Shown piece by piece: positions 20,837 through 32,000 of a DNA stretch of 64,000 bases. Position numbers and translations under genes: made by a program. Under the pieces are notes generated by a model, which saw only the letters and a program-made list of their open reading frames with translations, searched no databases and was not told where the DNA came from. The stretch's first letter is position 1, and the number at the start of each line of letters is the position of its first letter. Origin of the DNA: Bryum argenteum (lineage: Eukaryota; Streptophyta; Bryopsida; Bryales; Bryaceae); the NCBI GenBank assembly GCA_037043015.1, contig CM073322.1:27742364-27806363 (forward strand), given 5' to 3'.

Positions 20837-21570
20837 AATTCTCTATATGCATTTCAACTCAGAATTCCATAGAGATAATTCTGCAGTTTCCTGCAAAGCG
20901 AAGGCCGAACCTTACAAGTTACAACATCATTCTCGTGAGATCAGGTTATGATAAAAACTCCAGAGTTGATCTGCTGCTAATTTTACTAACTGAGCTTGAA
21001 ATCTGATCCGTGTTACCGTAATCAGAATTCCTCTTCTCGTATACTGGTGAATTGTTCGAAGTACTGACACACAGATCTTAACTGTTAATTAGTGAAACAA
21101 ACGTAGAGATGTAATTCAGAATTACTACGGCATGTCGCTTGGAACAGAGAATGCTACAGAGGGCCAATTTTTTTGTGACATACTACAAGCTTTGACTACG
21201 TCAGTTACAACCATGAGAACATCAAAATGATCATACAGTTGATTTCTTCCATGAAGAAGCTTGAAACTGTAGTGTTGGATACGTTGTGAGGGGTTGGCGT
21301 AGGCTCCGGAACTCGGGATCATGCACAAAATTCTACTAAGGGTCCGAACTTGATATCCTCTAAAATGCATCTTTATCAACGGGAGGCTGTGATGGGTAGC
21401 CAGTTCAAATGATGTCTTGGAGATGTCATGTTTTGCGCTTACACTCAGAATTGGGTAACTGAAAATCATCCCCAAATAATGAGAGAGGCAAAATGACATG
21501 AATACCCTTATTGTATCAATTGTGAAATCAGAATGCACAATTCCATCGCCTTATTTGGAAGAAAATTGTG
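20837..21570. other. Intergenic, no gene seen
   Basis: A minus-strand frame of 137 residues (21125-21538) has no recognisable domain, and its composition matches its surroundings. I do not call it a gene. Confidence 0.4.
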
Positions 21571-21612
21571 GACTGGGTGCACTCACCGGCCTACCCAAAC
21601 TTCTGGATTTAC
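21571..21612 (+). repeat. Short dispersed repeat (CACTCACCGGC), copy 3
   Basis: GACTGGGTGCACTCACCGGC followed by CTACCCAAACTTCTGG matches, in the opposite orientation, the repeat at 5.1 and 6.7 kb. It lies about 50 bases past the 3' end of a decayed Dof-like copy. Confidence 0.6.
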
Positions 21613-21665
21613 CCAACAAGTCGATGTACAGGAAACAGAAGCACCGGCATGCTCTGCTCCCACGA

Positions 21666-22800
21666 TTATAGAATAGATTTAGCTAAGTTCTTGGCTTTCT
21701 TCTCAATCTTTACCAATTCATAGTAACCAACACCATCTATGTTTATATCCTCTAAGTACTTGGTTCAATATTTGGTTCAATATTTAGCCCAAATAGTTTT
21801 CTGCATCTTCGACCACCTTAAATAATTCACCTTCATGCGCAATGATACGATCCAATGTGTCATAAGTGAAGCTGATCGTATGAGCCCACTCATTAATAAG
21901 TTCCTCGAGATTGATTTTCAGACTGTAACATGACTTGTCAACTTCATTCATCACCCTGTTTTCATGAATACTCTTCTCCACAAGCTGGTTAGATTTCTTA
22001 TCCAACAACATGAAATATTTCTCGAATGAACATGCCAAGCAGCATCAAAACAGTCATCGAAGTAGTCGAGAGCTTTCTCTCTCAACGCTCTTTTGGTGCG
22101 CGCTGCCACATCCCTTCTTCCACCAGCCTGTATATGGTAGTCTTTGTAGGCCTCGATCTTCTCTTGATAGTCTTTGAAGGCCTTGATCTGGTCTTGAAGA
22201 CGATCTAAAGAAACATCGAATTCTTCACTTTCGGACGCCTCCTCTTTTCTTGTATTTTTCTTGTACTATTCTCCTCGTGATGCACCTTCTCATCACCTTT
22301 AAATCTAATTCTCTTTAATGGGCGTCTAGGGCGTGTTCCCACCCGATCCTCACCACAAGGTTCTTTACCCTTTCTTCTATCCGAATCAGATGGATCATCG
22401 AAGACTTCATCAGCTTGTTTCACCATCAAACAAGGGGATTAAGCACTTTATCTCCTACGACAAACTCGATATCATAACCTTCGTCAACTTCGTCGTCACC
22501 GTGTCCATGATTCTCTTCTGCAGATTCGTTGTATTTATCCTCAGGCTCGTGATCTGCCGGCTCCTCATCGTGTGCCGACTCCATGGTGTTTCGTCTTCAT
22601 CTCCTGAGCTCAACTAACTCGCATATGCTTCGCCTTCTTCTGAGCTTGACTCTAGTGAACTTTCCTGAGCCCATTCGTGCTTGGAAGACGCCGCTCTCTC
22701 ATCCTGCCACTTCCATCTCCTTCAAAACTATCCTCTTCACCTTCGTCCAATTCGCCATCATCCTCTTCGCCCTCATCCTATTCACCTTTATCCTCACAAA
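21666..22800 (-). pseudogene. Inverted, decayed copy of the Dof-like family
   Basis: Minus-strand pieces in order: acidic/serine remnants near 22800-22600, a frame at 22429-22205 (HHEENSTRK...), a middle part (AFKDYQ, GRRDVAARTKRALREKALDYFDD) in another frame, then 22038-21784 with EKYFMLLDKKSNQLVEKSIHENR and a tail (YLEDINIDGV... to KSIL) ending with TAA at 21668-21666. Frames shift at least twice and the N-terminal finger is missing. It is a dead host-gene copy in the opposite orientation to the 3-14 kb copies. Related short repeats lie just outside both ends. Confidence 0.75.
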
Positions 22801-22826
22801 GAATTTAGTGAATTAGTAAGCGAACT

Positions 22827-22910
22827 CACTAAGGATACCCTGCGTTGGGTTACTTGGGTACACTCACCGGCATACTTCACTTTTTTAAAATCCCCTCACA
22901 GGGCCCGTAA
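22827..22910 (+). repeat. Short dispersed repeat (CACTCACCGGC), copy 4
   Basis: ACTAAGGATACCCTGCG, GGGTACACTCACCGGCATAC and CACAGGGCCCGTAA match, in order, the reverse complement of the 5105-5183 copy. It lies just beyond the 5' end of the decayed copy at 21.7-22.8 kb. Confidence 0.6.
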
Positions 22911-23011
22911 ATCTACTTAATACAGAATTTACTGGAATGAGCTCACTTCCCTTCCCATATTACCTTGAGTTCCGGAAGTTGTCATCGGATCCACGGAGCA
23001 AAGCAGGAGGC

Positions 23012-23185
23012 TAGAATGACGAGTATCTAGAAATGAGAGGGGACCGCTTCGGGAACGTAGTCGAGTTGAGATGCATCCCTAAATGGACTACGTAATGGTA
23101 GAATGACGAGTATCTAGAAATGAGAGGGGACCGCTTCGGGAACGTAGTCGAGTTGAGATGCATCCCTAAATGGACTACGTAATGG
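23012..23185. repeat. 87-base perfect tandem duplication
   Basis: The unit starting TAGAATGACGAGTATCTAG and ending CTACGTAATGG occurs twice with no difference I can see. Because 87 is divisible by three, the minus strand reads as a 29-residue repeat, but no gene is supported. Confidence 0.9.
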
Positions 23186-23689
23186 TCGAGGAGCACACGG
23201 TATTTGATCAGAGTGTTAGTTTAGCCCTAGTACAAATTTGAGAGAAATGGTTAGAACCATTTTGTGGCTCCCTAGTCACGACTAGGGTGAAGAGTCTCAC
23301 ACTGAACTCCTTGTTAGGAACTTTTTGAATATTTCAATGTTTGAATGATATTCTAGTGCTTAGAAACACAAGAACTGTTTTGAACAAGGACAAAGTGTGA
23401 CTTGAAGCGAATTTCTTTATATGATTAGGTATGGCATAAAAAGCATGAATTCATAAAATTCATATGAATGAAACATGGTTCAGTACGTGAACTCAAAGTT
23501 ATTATTTGAAAAAATAAAAGTCACAATCTTGGAGTAAGAAGTGTGTGATCTACTTACTAATATTTTGTTCTTGAGGAAATACCAATTATTTCTCATTTCA
23601 TTTCATCTCGTTTCAGAAGCTATTACATACTCTTGTTCTCACCATACACTCACAAAATGAGCATAAAAATTAAAAAATGAAGTTATACA
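23186..23689. other. Intergenic, no gene seen
   Basis: AT-rich sequence between a tandem duplication and a dispersed repeat. Confidence 0.4.
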
Positions 23690-24880
23690 GAAACACTGTA
23701 ATAATGATATTTTATTCAGAAGAAGGTCTAGAAACATCAGTATAGAGAAACATGCACCGTACCAGGGGTAAGTATATTAATTTTTTAAAAATCTCAGACT
23801 GTGAATAAGTATCTTTATGAGTCTTTTGAATTTTGAGATTAAAAAATTGGAAAATTTCAAAATCTTAAATTTTGACAAATTTTGAAAGAGATAATTTGGA
23901 AATTACTAGAAATTGTGAAGATTGTTTTTGTTATGTTTGGAGGCTGCACTTGTGAGATTGACAATTTTTTGGAATTAGGTCACTTTAGAACTTGAAATAT
24001 TATTTGGTCATGAAAAAATTTCATTGTATATTTCAAAAAAAGTATAAATTTAAAACACCCCTCATGGATTTAAGACCTAATATTTCTAGATGAAGGTCTG
24101 AAAACAAGAATTTTGCTTTGAAAATTTAACCAGTTACACTTTGTAGTATAAGGAGAACCCTGTAAAAATCTTAGGCTAAAATATTACTTTAAACCCCTTC
24201 AAAATGGCTTCCCGAAATTGCAAAACTCATTTTGGATATTAACCCCTAAATGGTTTGACTCATTTGTAGTAAAATGAACACATCCTCAAAAGCATTGTCA
24301 TAGGTGGAGGTAAAAGTGTGTTATCCAAATCTCAACCGTACAATCTTGTCGTAGACATATTGAACATCATGTGGGTCAAATTTTAAGTCATGAGGCTTCA
24401 TAGATTGCGAGATCATAATGTATTAATACTCAAAAATGATCACATAATTTCGTCATTTTCACTTTAAAGTGAAAATGCTACCATTAGACTTATTGCAATG
24501 AAAAAGTCACCAATTAGAATGTTGTTCACCTTCATCTCAGTAGCATCCTTGAACAAAAAAAAACCATGAGAAAAATTTCTTTGTGCAAATTATGGCCCTG
24601 CAATGGTGAAAACTGCCCTAAATTTTACAAAGGAAAAAATGTCTAAAACTAGGCTGCTGTCACTGAAATGCATGCCATTAATTCATACTTCATTGTATGG
24701 GTCTGAGATTTTTATGACATGAACTAGACTTGATTTGGGACTCAACCCAAGTGATTTCGTCCAAAACGGAGTCCGGATGAAGAAGTTATGGCTCTCCAAA
24801 GTTTCTGTCATCCAGAATGTCGATTTTCGACATTCGGCCCGCTTAAGGGTTAAGGATACCGTAAGGGGTTAATTGCTATT
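23690..24880 (+). repeat. AT-rich dispersed repeat family, longest copy
   Basis: The first part (23718-23960) matches 48832-49070 closely: AAACATGCACC, GAATAAGTA, ATAATTTGGAAA, TAGAAATTGTGAAGATTG, TTTGGAGGCT and TTGTGAGATTGACAA. The second part (24330-24860) matches 16.05-17.0 kb. It therefore joins two sets of partial copies into one family of at least 1.2 kb. No ORF is seen. It ends near TTAAGGGTTAAGG, a phrase also used by the TTAA-flanked elements at 56.4 and 61.3 kb. Confidence 0.7.
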
Positions 24881-26001
24881 AATAATCATGATAATGTCTC
24901 CACCCTCAATGAGATGCAAATCTTATGCTTTGTAGTTTTAATGAAAATGTTTAACATCCTCAAACACTTTATTTGAGGATACTTTCCATTGAAGTTATTT
25001 TCATACTAGAAGAACTTTCTTAAGTTTGACAATTTCTTCATGAACTTGCAAAACAACAAAATGGCTACCGTCTACCATTTATGTTTTATCCAGATGTTTT
25101 CATTTCGATTATACGCAACCCAAAGTGGGACAATTGGCACATGCGCATTGTTTGAGTAGTACTTTCTTAAGTTTATACAACTTACATTCTTCCAATGAAA
25201 TAATATCTAGAGAAAATCATGGATGTTAGTAAAAGAATGTGACTATAGAGTACTTGTTGGAAACCAAAAAAAGTTTTTACCTCCAAATACTATAATTCAT
25301 TCCTTGAGACTATTCCTCTTATGCTATTTCCGACATTAAGTCCTACATCATTGTAGAAGTCAATGACTTATTGAACCAAAATTCTCTTGTTTGTCAACAT
25401 CAGAAACTTCACTCAGTAGAAATTTAACACCATCACACATAAGCAGGAAATAGTGACTTGTTTACAACAAATTTCTGGATAGAATGACAAAGCCTTCAAA
25501 CATAAACGCGGTGCCCAAAGTAACGGCACTTTGTGTAGGTCCGGTCCAAGTGTCCAACTACTCCAATACCAACTTTTCGAATATGCGGTCCCTCACCTGA
25601 TGCTTTCAAAACTGTGAGCGTTTTCTTATCGTGTGAACACATAATCAGATAATCCTATGATAGTGTATAAGTCAAGGGTATGCTAAGCATGTGCGAAGTA
25701 AATCTGCGAAGGATGTAATTAGTTAGAAACGTGGTGAGAATAAACTGCAACATGGAATCTTTTCCAGTATTTAGGAGTACTGTACCCGACTTATGATTCC
25801 AGCCCCAGGTGCTGCCAGTTGATTCACGATTCGTGGGCTCCCACCTGATATCAGGCCAAGTAGCCCACTTTTTAGATGCATGGGGCCATCCTTAGCTTCA
25901 GGTAGTCAACTTCCCACTCCGAGTATGAATTCGAGCTCCCCCAAAATTCCCGACGCTGCTTTGACTGTCGGACCTCGTACGGCTGCTGCTGCTTTATCTA
26001 G
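24881..26001. other. Intergenic, upstream of At4g22030-like gene
   Basis: AT-rich, becoming more balanced from about 25500. No gene seen. Confidence 0.45.
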
Positions 26002-26009
26002 TATATAAC
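26002..26009 (+). promoter_or_regulatory. TATA box of At4g22030-like gene
   Basis: TATATAAC about 60-80 bases before the candidate start codons, at the border of the GC-rich gene body. Confidence 0.5.
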
Positions 26010-26065
26010 TCTTCGATTTCTCCAGTGAGATTTCATTCCGACCAGAATTTATCTGTCAGTGGCGT

Positions 26066-27304
26066 ATGCTCAGTTTTGGATCGATGGCAACTTCCATAGC
26101 TGTAATCTCGAACACCAGGTTGGTTGGTTCGGGTCAATCCATTCATGGGTACTCGACGACGGTTCGGCGATATGGCTGCAGAGATTGCAGGTTGATGGGA
26201 GGGTTGAAGGTAGTGGCCGTGCAGACATCGCCGACTTCAGAGTCGACGGGGTCCAGGAATCCTAGGTCACCGCGGAATACGAAAGGTTGGATCGACGAAC
26301 GGGGTAACCAGAATGAGCGTCTAATAGCGCAGATGCACAACATCGCGGTCGCGGCGCGCGACCGCGCGGAGCTCCACACCATCATCGGGACGCAACGGGA
26401 CAACTGGAACAAGCTCTGTCACACCACGGTGGTGAGCACCACAGTGGCGGCCTCGGTCCTGGCAGCGCTCAGCGGGGCCACTCCCGCGGTGCCTCTCTCA
26501 CTCACTGCTTTCCTGCTCAATTTGGGGACGTTCGGGCTCATGGTATTAGCAGGAAAGCTCCAGCCCAGTCAGTTAGCGGAGGAGCAACGATCCGCAGCGC
26601 GACAGTGCAGAAGCGTGGCTGGGGAGATCGAAGCCACATTGCAAATCGATCCTTCGCTCAGAGAAGACGCGGAGCTTTACATCGAGGACAAGCTGGCCAG
26701 GCTGCACGACGTCGATGTCGCATACCCGCTCCCGCTTACCCCGGACGGGCTACCCAAGTTCCCGGCTGTGGTCCAAGGCTCGGTACTGAGCCCACCAGTG
26801 GATCTAGCGGAGCCGGAGGTGACAGCGACGGACGCGAACGGATGGAGCGCGGCCATCAGCGAGGATCTGAAACAAACCGCACAGAAGCTACGCGAGGCGG
26901 ACATCCAGATCTACTTAGGCTGGGCGCGGAAGAAAGAGAGAGAGAGCCTGCGCCTGGCCATCGGGGCTCCAGTGCTGGTGGCCATGGCGGCACTGCTAAA
27001 TCTGGTGCAATGCGGTTCCAGAGTGCCGATGACGTCGAGCGCGGCGGCGGTGTGCAGCGTGGCGGCAATGTTCTGTTTCAGTTTCGCGCAAGGTGGGCAA
27101 ATCGGAATGATCTTCGAGATGTACCGCAACTGCGCGGGCTCATATGCAGATTTGGAGAATAGCATCCAGAGAGCCATCCGCACTCCCGTGTGGCAACGTG
27201 AAGACGGCGAGCTTTTCCACGAGAAGATTGCGTTGCAGTTGGGGCGCCAGAATCTGGTCCCGCTCGTTCGTCCTGGCGACAAAACTGCTGGCAAGGTGTT
27301 CTGA
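26066..27304 (+). CDS. At4g22030-like ('probable F-box') protein, likely plastid-targeted
   Basis: An intronless, GC-rich gene of 412 residues, or 406 if the second ATG (26084, MATSIAVIS) is used. The N-terminus is rich in S, T, R and G and poor in acids, as in chloroplast transit peptides. The body (about 95-395) carries the family's landmarks as I recall them: RAELHTIIGTQRDNWNKL, then a hydrophobic stretch of about 45 residues, and a second hydrophobic stretch (APVLVAMAALLNLV) after a charged helix (KKERESLRLAIG). The 'F-box' label is a database name; I see no F-box motif here, and the length is short for a version with one. It is a plausible membrane-associated plastid protein of unknown activity. 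It is the only single-copy GC-rich gene between 20 and 39 kb. Confidence 0.65.
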   Translation: MLSFGSMATSIAVISNTRLVGSGQSIHGYSTTVRRYGCRDCRLMGGLKVVAVQTSPTSESTGSRNPRSPRNTKGWIDERGNQNERLIAQMHNIAVAARDRAELHTIIGTQRDNWNKLCHTTVVSTTVAASVLAALSGATPAVPLSLTAFLLNLGTFGLMVLAGKLQPSQLAEEQRSAARQCRSVAGEIEATLQIDPSLREDAELYIEDKLARLHDVDVAYPLPLTPDGLPKFPAVVQGSVLSPPVDLAEPEVTATDANGWSAAISEDLKQTAQKLREADIQIYLGWARKKERESLRLAIGAPVLVAMAALLNLVQCGSRVPMTSSAAAVCSVAAMFCFSFAQGGQIGMIFEMYRNCAGSYADLENSIQRAIRTPVWQREDGELFHEKIALQLGRQNLVPLVRPGDKTAGKVF

Positions 27305-29016
27305 TTCCCACACTAGCAATAGAATATCAGTCACATCTTACATTCCTAGTACACTTTGTAGTTTGTACATTCTTAGATTCATCTCCAGTCATATCACTCC
27401 AGTCTGTAGTCCAGTGTACATCCTTAGAAGAAAAATTCTACTAGATTCCTTCAACATTGAAGGTTTATAAATGAGATCTGTTCGTCCTTTTATGATCATT
27501 CTGGAATGTTGGGTGGTTCAACAATCTCACGCAATGTCCTGGGAGTGTATTGAGTTCATCCAGCTATATATGGTACTCTCCACTTCACAATCAGTTGGTA
27601 GTTCAAAGTGATTCCGTGATATGCTAATGTGATACTCATGTGATAGTTGGGTATAATTTTAAAAATTTAATCCGAGGTTTATTTCATCTATTCAGCGATT
27701 CGGAATTTCATCCAGCTCATTTGTAACTAGCCAATATATTGATCTCAAGCAATGAACACAAAGCTCATTTGCCATGTAAACAAGTGCAGCAAGACTAACT
27801 GGGTTGGTCGCAAGTTTGGGCAATAAAAATGGCGGAACCACTTTAAAAAGTATGAATTATGGTGTGAATTATGACATGCATTTAAATGAGGCGGCTATTG
27901 TTTTTAGATTTTTCAATTTCAATCATCGTACATTTTTTCCAATAGTGCAATCTTATTGGTTCAGAAATTGCAACTCAAATCTACCATTGAAAAATATCTT
28001 GCTCTATTTGTGTTTGGACCCTTGTAAAAAACTAAAAGCCCTAGTGAAGTTTTGTAAATTGCAAATGAAATTGGACTCACAAATGTCTTACTTTTCTAGT
28101 ATAATAGAATTAATACCCAAAATTATTCTCTTTTTGACCGTGGCAAGCCATTAACATTCTCAATCAACCATATTATGATTGATTGGGCCATTACGGGTTG
28201 GAAAGGCTTCTTGGAGTTTAATAGCTAATTTCTATAATTTATTTCAAAAGAAGTGAGTGCAGAAAGTCCCAACTAACTTCTTCAAGTAAGGGTATTTACA
28301 CATGGATTTCGATTGTCAAGTATTATGAGATTTTTATTGCAATTTCAAAATTTCTGAAGAATTGTTAATGAAATGCAATTGGCATGCAAACCATGAATAC
28401 AAATACTTATTTAGTTTTCATTTGTGGCATTAGGAGGGCTATCTTCACACATGCTTTCAATTGAGTCATTGGATCTTTTAATTTAAGGCCTTGAATCTTC
28501 TGAATTTGTAGGTAGAATTCTTGAGAATTGAAGATCTTTGGTATTCTTCTAGTGTACATGAATCCAATGTACACTACATGATAATCATTCAAAATTCACC
28601 ACTATTAGAATGTAAGGAGGTCAGTATTATGAATTATTTTAGCATTCTTGAGCACTTGCAAAGCATCAAATTTATGATAGTATCACATTACTACATTTTT
28701 GAGGTATGCCATATTAATTTTTTTAAATTGAATATTGTAATGGTAACTTGTATAAACGATTATAGAGCTTCAAGTGAAAGATAGAAAGGATTCAAACTTT
28801 AGTATAGTCTAGTTTTTAAATTACCAATTCTTCCTTGTAGTAAGAAAAAATATGCCAATTCTAAAGTGCTGCAAAGGATGGCTTGTCTTGGATTGTGAGT
28901 TTCACGATGGTAGATTAGCGTAATTAATCAAACCCATTTGTCAAGGATATAGTCATCGAATTCTTAACAAAAATTGTCTTAATATATTATGTAATTCTTG
29001 CAAAGAAATCTTCTTG
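27305..29016. other. Intergenic, no gene seen
   Basis: AT-rich sequence between two genes transcribed toward each other. Short frames show no recognisable content. Confidence 0.5.
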
Positions 29017-32000
29017 TCATAAACACTTGACAAGTTGTCCCATCCAAGTACTTGATGAAAAAAATTCCTCCGCATATTTCCATAATTCCTCTGGAAAACG
29101 ATTCTGCAACTTAAAAGCATTAGGAAGTGGATCCATCACTGTGATTTTTGCTTTATCAATGCCTCCTGATCTTTTGTTTAGTATCTTCGGCGACCAACTA
29201 TTTTTCCTACTAACACCTTCTTTTGCAAATCCATCAGGAATAAAATTTGATTCATGATTAAAGTCAAGACTCCTACTCAATCTTGAACAAATTGCATCTG
29301 ATGATGTCACTTTGGAATGGAATATTGTACCACAACAAGTCAAATCTCCAAGTTGTCTTGTACCCCTTGGAGTTGAAGGACTAGCAGCAAACATATCAAG
29401 TTTTTCTTTAGCCATCATAGTTTTTGAAGGACTAAATAATGCCTTCGGTAGGGATATTTTTTTCAAAGACTCATGATTATCAGAGTAATTGTCACCATCA
29501 TTCTTTGGTTTTTTTACATTATACATCATTGTTTTTCCTGACAAATTTTTTGATTCTTTTTCATTTTTTGAAACATCACTTGAATCTAAAGAACTGAACA
29601 AGCCGCACTTTGAGCTTTTCAAGAAAGTGAGTAATATCTCCATACACAATTGTTGTTGTACTATATCACGATTGGTTTCACTTCCATAACAAATTGCTAG
29701 TAAAGTGCCTATTAGAATTGGAGTCAACTTGGAATCGCTGAAGAAAACAAATGGAAGATTGCACATCTAAGCACAATACAAAACTATAGCATTATAATTA
29801 TGAAATGATTATCAATAGGTAATTAGGTACTGGAACTTCAATATTTAGAATAAATATAGAAAAGTTATTTAAATAGAAAATGACACCGTTTAAGATTTAC
29901 AAATAATAGTATCTAATAGTCATTGAACATTTCACAAATACCTACCTTTTGAAGTATAGTGGGATGTTTTCCCCATCGTAACAAGGCTTGATTTTCAAGG
30001 TGTAATATGGCAGCGTATCCTATTAGCATCATTGTTTCTAACATTAATGAAGCCACCTGCAGTATAGAAATTTCTTTATTAGGATATGCGTATCTCTTGT
30101 TTGATAGTGAAACAAAGAGATTCTAATTGGAAATGTCTTGCAATGATGTATCTTTTGATGGGAAAGTCCTTAATTTATCAAAGTTTTATTTAAGTGGAAA
30201 AAGAAATTTTAGCACCTCATCAACACTTGATTTCCAATTACTTGTACAATATGTTACAAGAAAACTCATAAGTTGATAGAACTCAAGGCATACATCTGGT
30301 AATGCCTGTTACACAATTGTTAGGGATCATCAAAGTGTTATGATCTAACATGCTAATATAGCTTATAGTCTCTATATATAAAGAACATAGTCGGTGTGTG
30401 TCTCTGTCTCTGGGATCCATGGTTATGGTCATCATTATTTGGTCATGTATGCACGGCATAAAATGTTCTAAAGAGTTTGAAGAGTTTCAGTAAGTGATAT
30501 TTCATTGATATTATGAGTAAATAAATTCAAATAATATAACAAGGACACAAGGAGACGAGGTGACAAGGTATGATAAACATGAGAATAGAAATGAAGAATG
30601 AGTGAATGGGAGAACGAGAGAACATGGATAGGGAACCAAGATTAAGGAACAACATACGGGAATTGGAAACCAAGATTAAGGAACAACATACGGGAATTGG
30701 AAACCAAGAACAAGGAAACGAAGGATTGGGAACCAGGAATGAGAGAGGAGAGGACGAGAAACGGGAAACAATGGAACATAAAACAAAGAACCGGAAAAGT
30801 GGAAACACAGGAACTAGGAACTGGGAACCAGGAACGAGGGATAGGAACTAGGAACGGAAGATGGGAACGGGGAACAAATGATAGAAACCAAGACGGGGAG
30901 TTGGGGGACAGGGAACTTTGAACAAAGGAGGGGAACCAAGAACAAAAGATGGGAACTAGAAATGAGAGGTTGGAAATGGGCAATCGTGAAGTAGTAAACA
31001 GAGAATGAAGAACCAAGAACGTAAGATAGGAAAAATCGGGAACGTGGAAACAAATGACATGCAATAAATCTCAAAAAGGGGGCGGCACCATTAACGAGGG
31101 AACAAAAGACAACCGGAGAGGTGATAATTTTTGAAGAACATCAAATAAACAGCTCATTCATCAAAAGGAGGGGGACCTTACTCAAAAATTATTCAATTTA
31201 TTTTATTTTTATTTTTATCTTTTTCCAGTATATGTTAGTTACATTATAACAAATTATAATGTATACAAGAACTCCTCCCAAATTCAATCTAAGAGCTTAA
31301 GATAAAAAAAATTTATGGTACTAAATTTTGATAATGCATTCTAGTAAGTCATGACCAAAGATTGCTAATAATACAAAGTGAAGATATATAACATGTGTGT
31401 CAATGAGTGTTGAATTGATTATCTCTTTCAAGAATGGTCAAAGAATATACCAATTTACTTTGGACAAGATTGAGATCGATCCTTGCAATGTTGTTGAGTA
31501 CTTGTAGCAATATTATTGCTACTTCATTGAAATTTGATGGTAACACATCAATTTCCTACATGGATTGTTTACAAGATTTTAGTTGTTTGGAACATATTTA
31601 TTCCAATAAAATAAGCAAGAATATATAAATGACATCATATCTTTTTTGAAATTATCAAAAAATATATACTTGTGGAATAATGTGACCATCTCTCTATTTT
31701 CAAGTAGGATTGTAATTGTATACTTTTACTTGCAATCATTTGTGTCCATGCAATTTGATCAACAACAATTGTTAAAAGTATTTAAACATTAGAATAAAAT
31801 AAAAACATGTATATATATCTTCAAATAATTACTTTAATATGTAATATTTACTTCTTCCTTAGATGATGGATCGACTTGTAGTATAATTCCAATTAAAAGA
31901 GAAGGAAGTCCAACTAGGGTTGTTTCGGAGAGAGCAGCAATCAAAAATGTTGTTGATTCAGTAAGTGTAGAATTTTTTTGAGTTATTACAATACGTGGGA

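Noticed and set aside
23011-23196. 61-residue ORF with a perfect 29-residue repeat
   Set aside because: Explained by an 87-base tandem duplication in non-coding DNA, whose length happens to be a multiple of three.
28521-28784. 87-residue plus-strand ORF between genes
   Set aside because: AT-rich composition like its surroundings, no homologous motif, no promoter.
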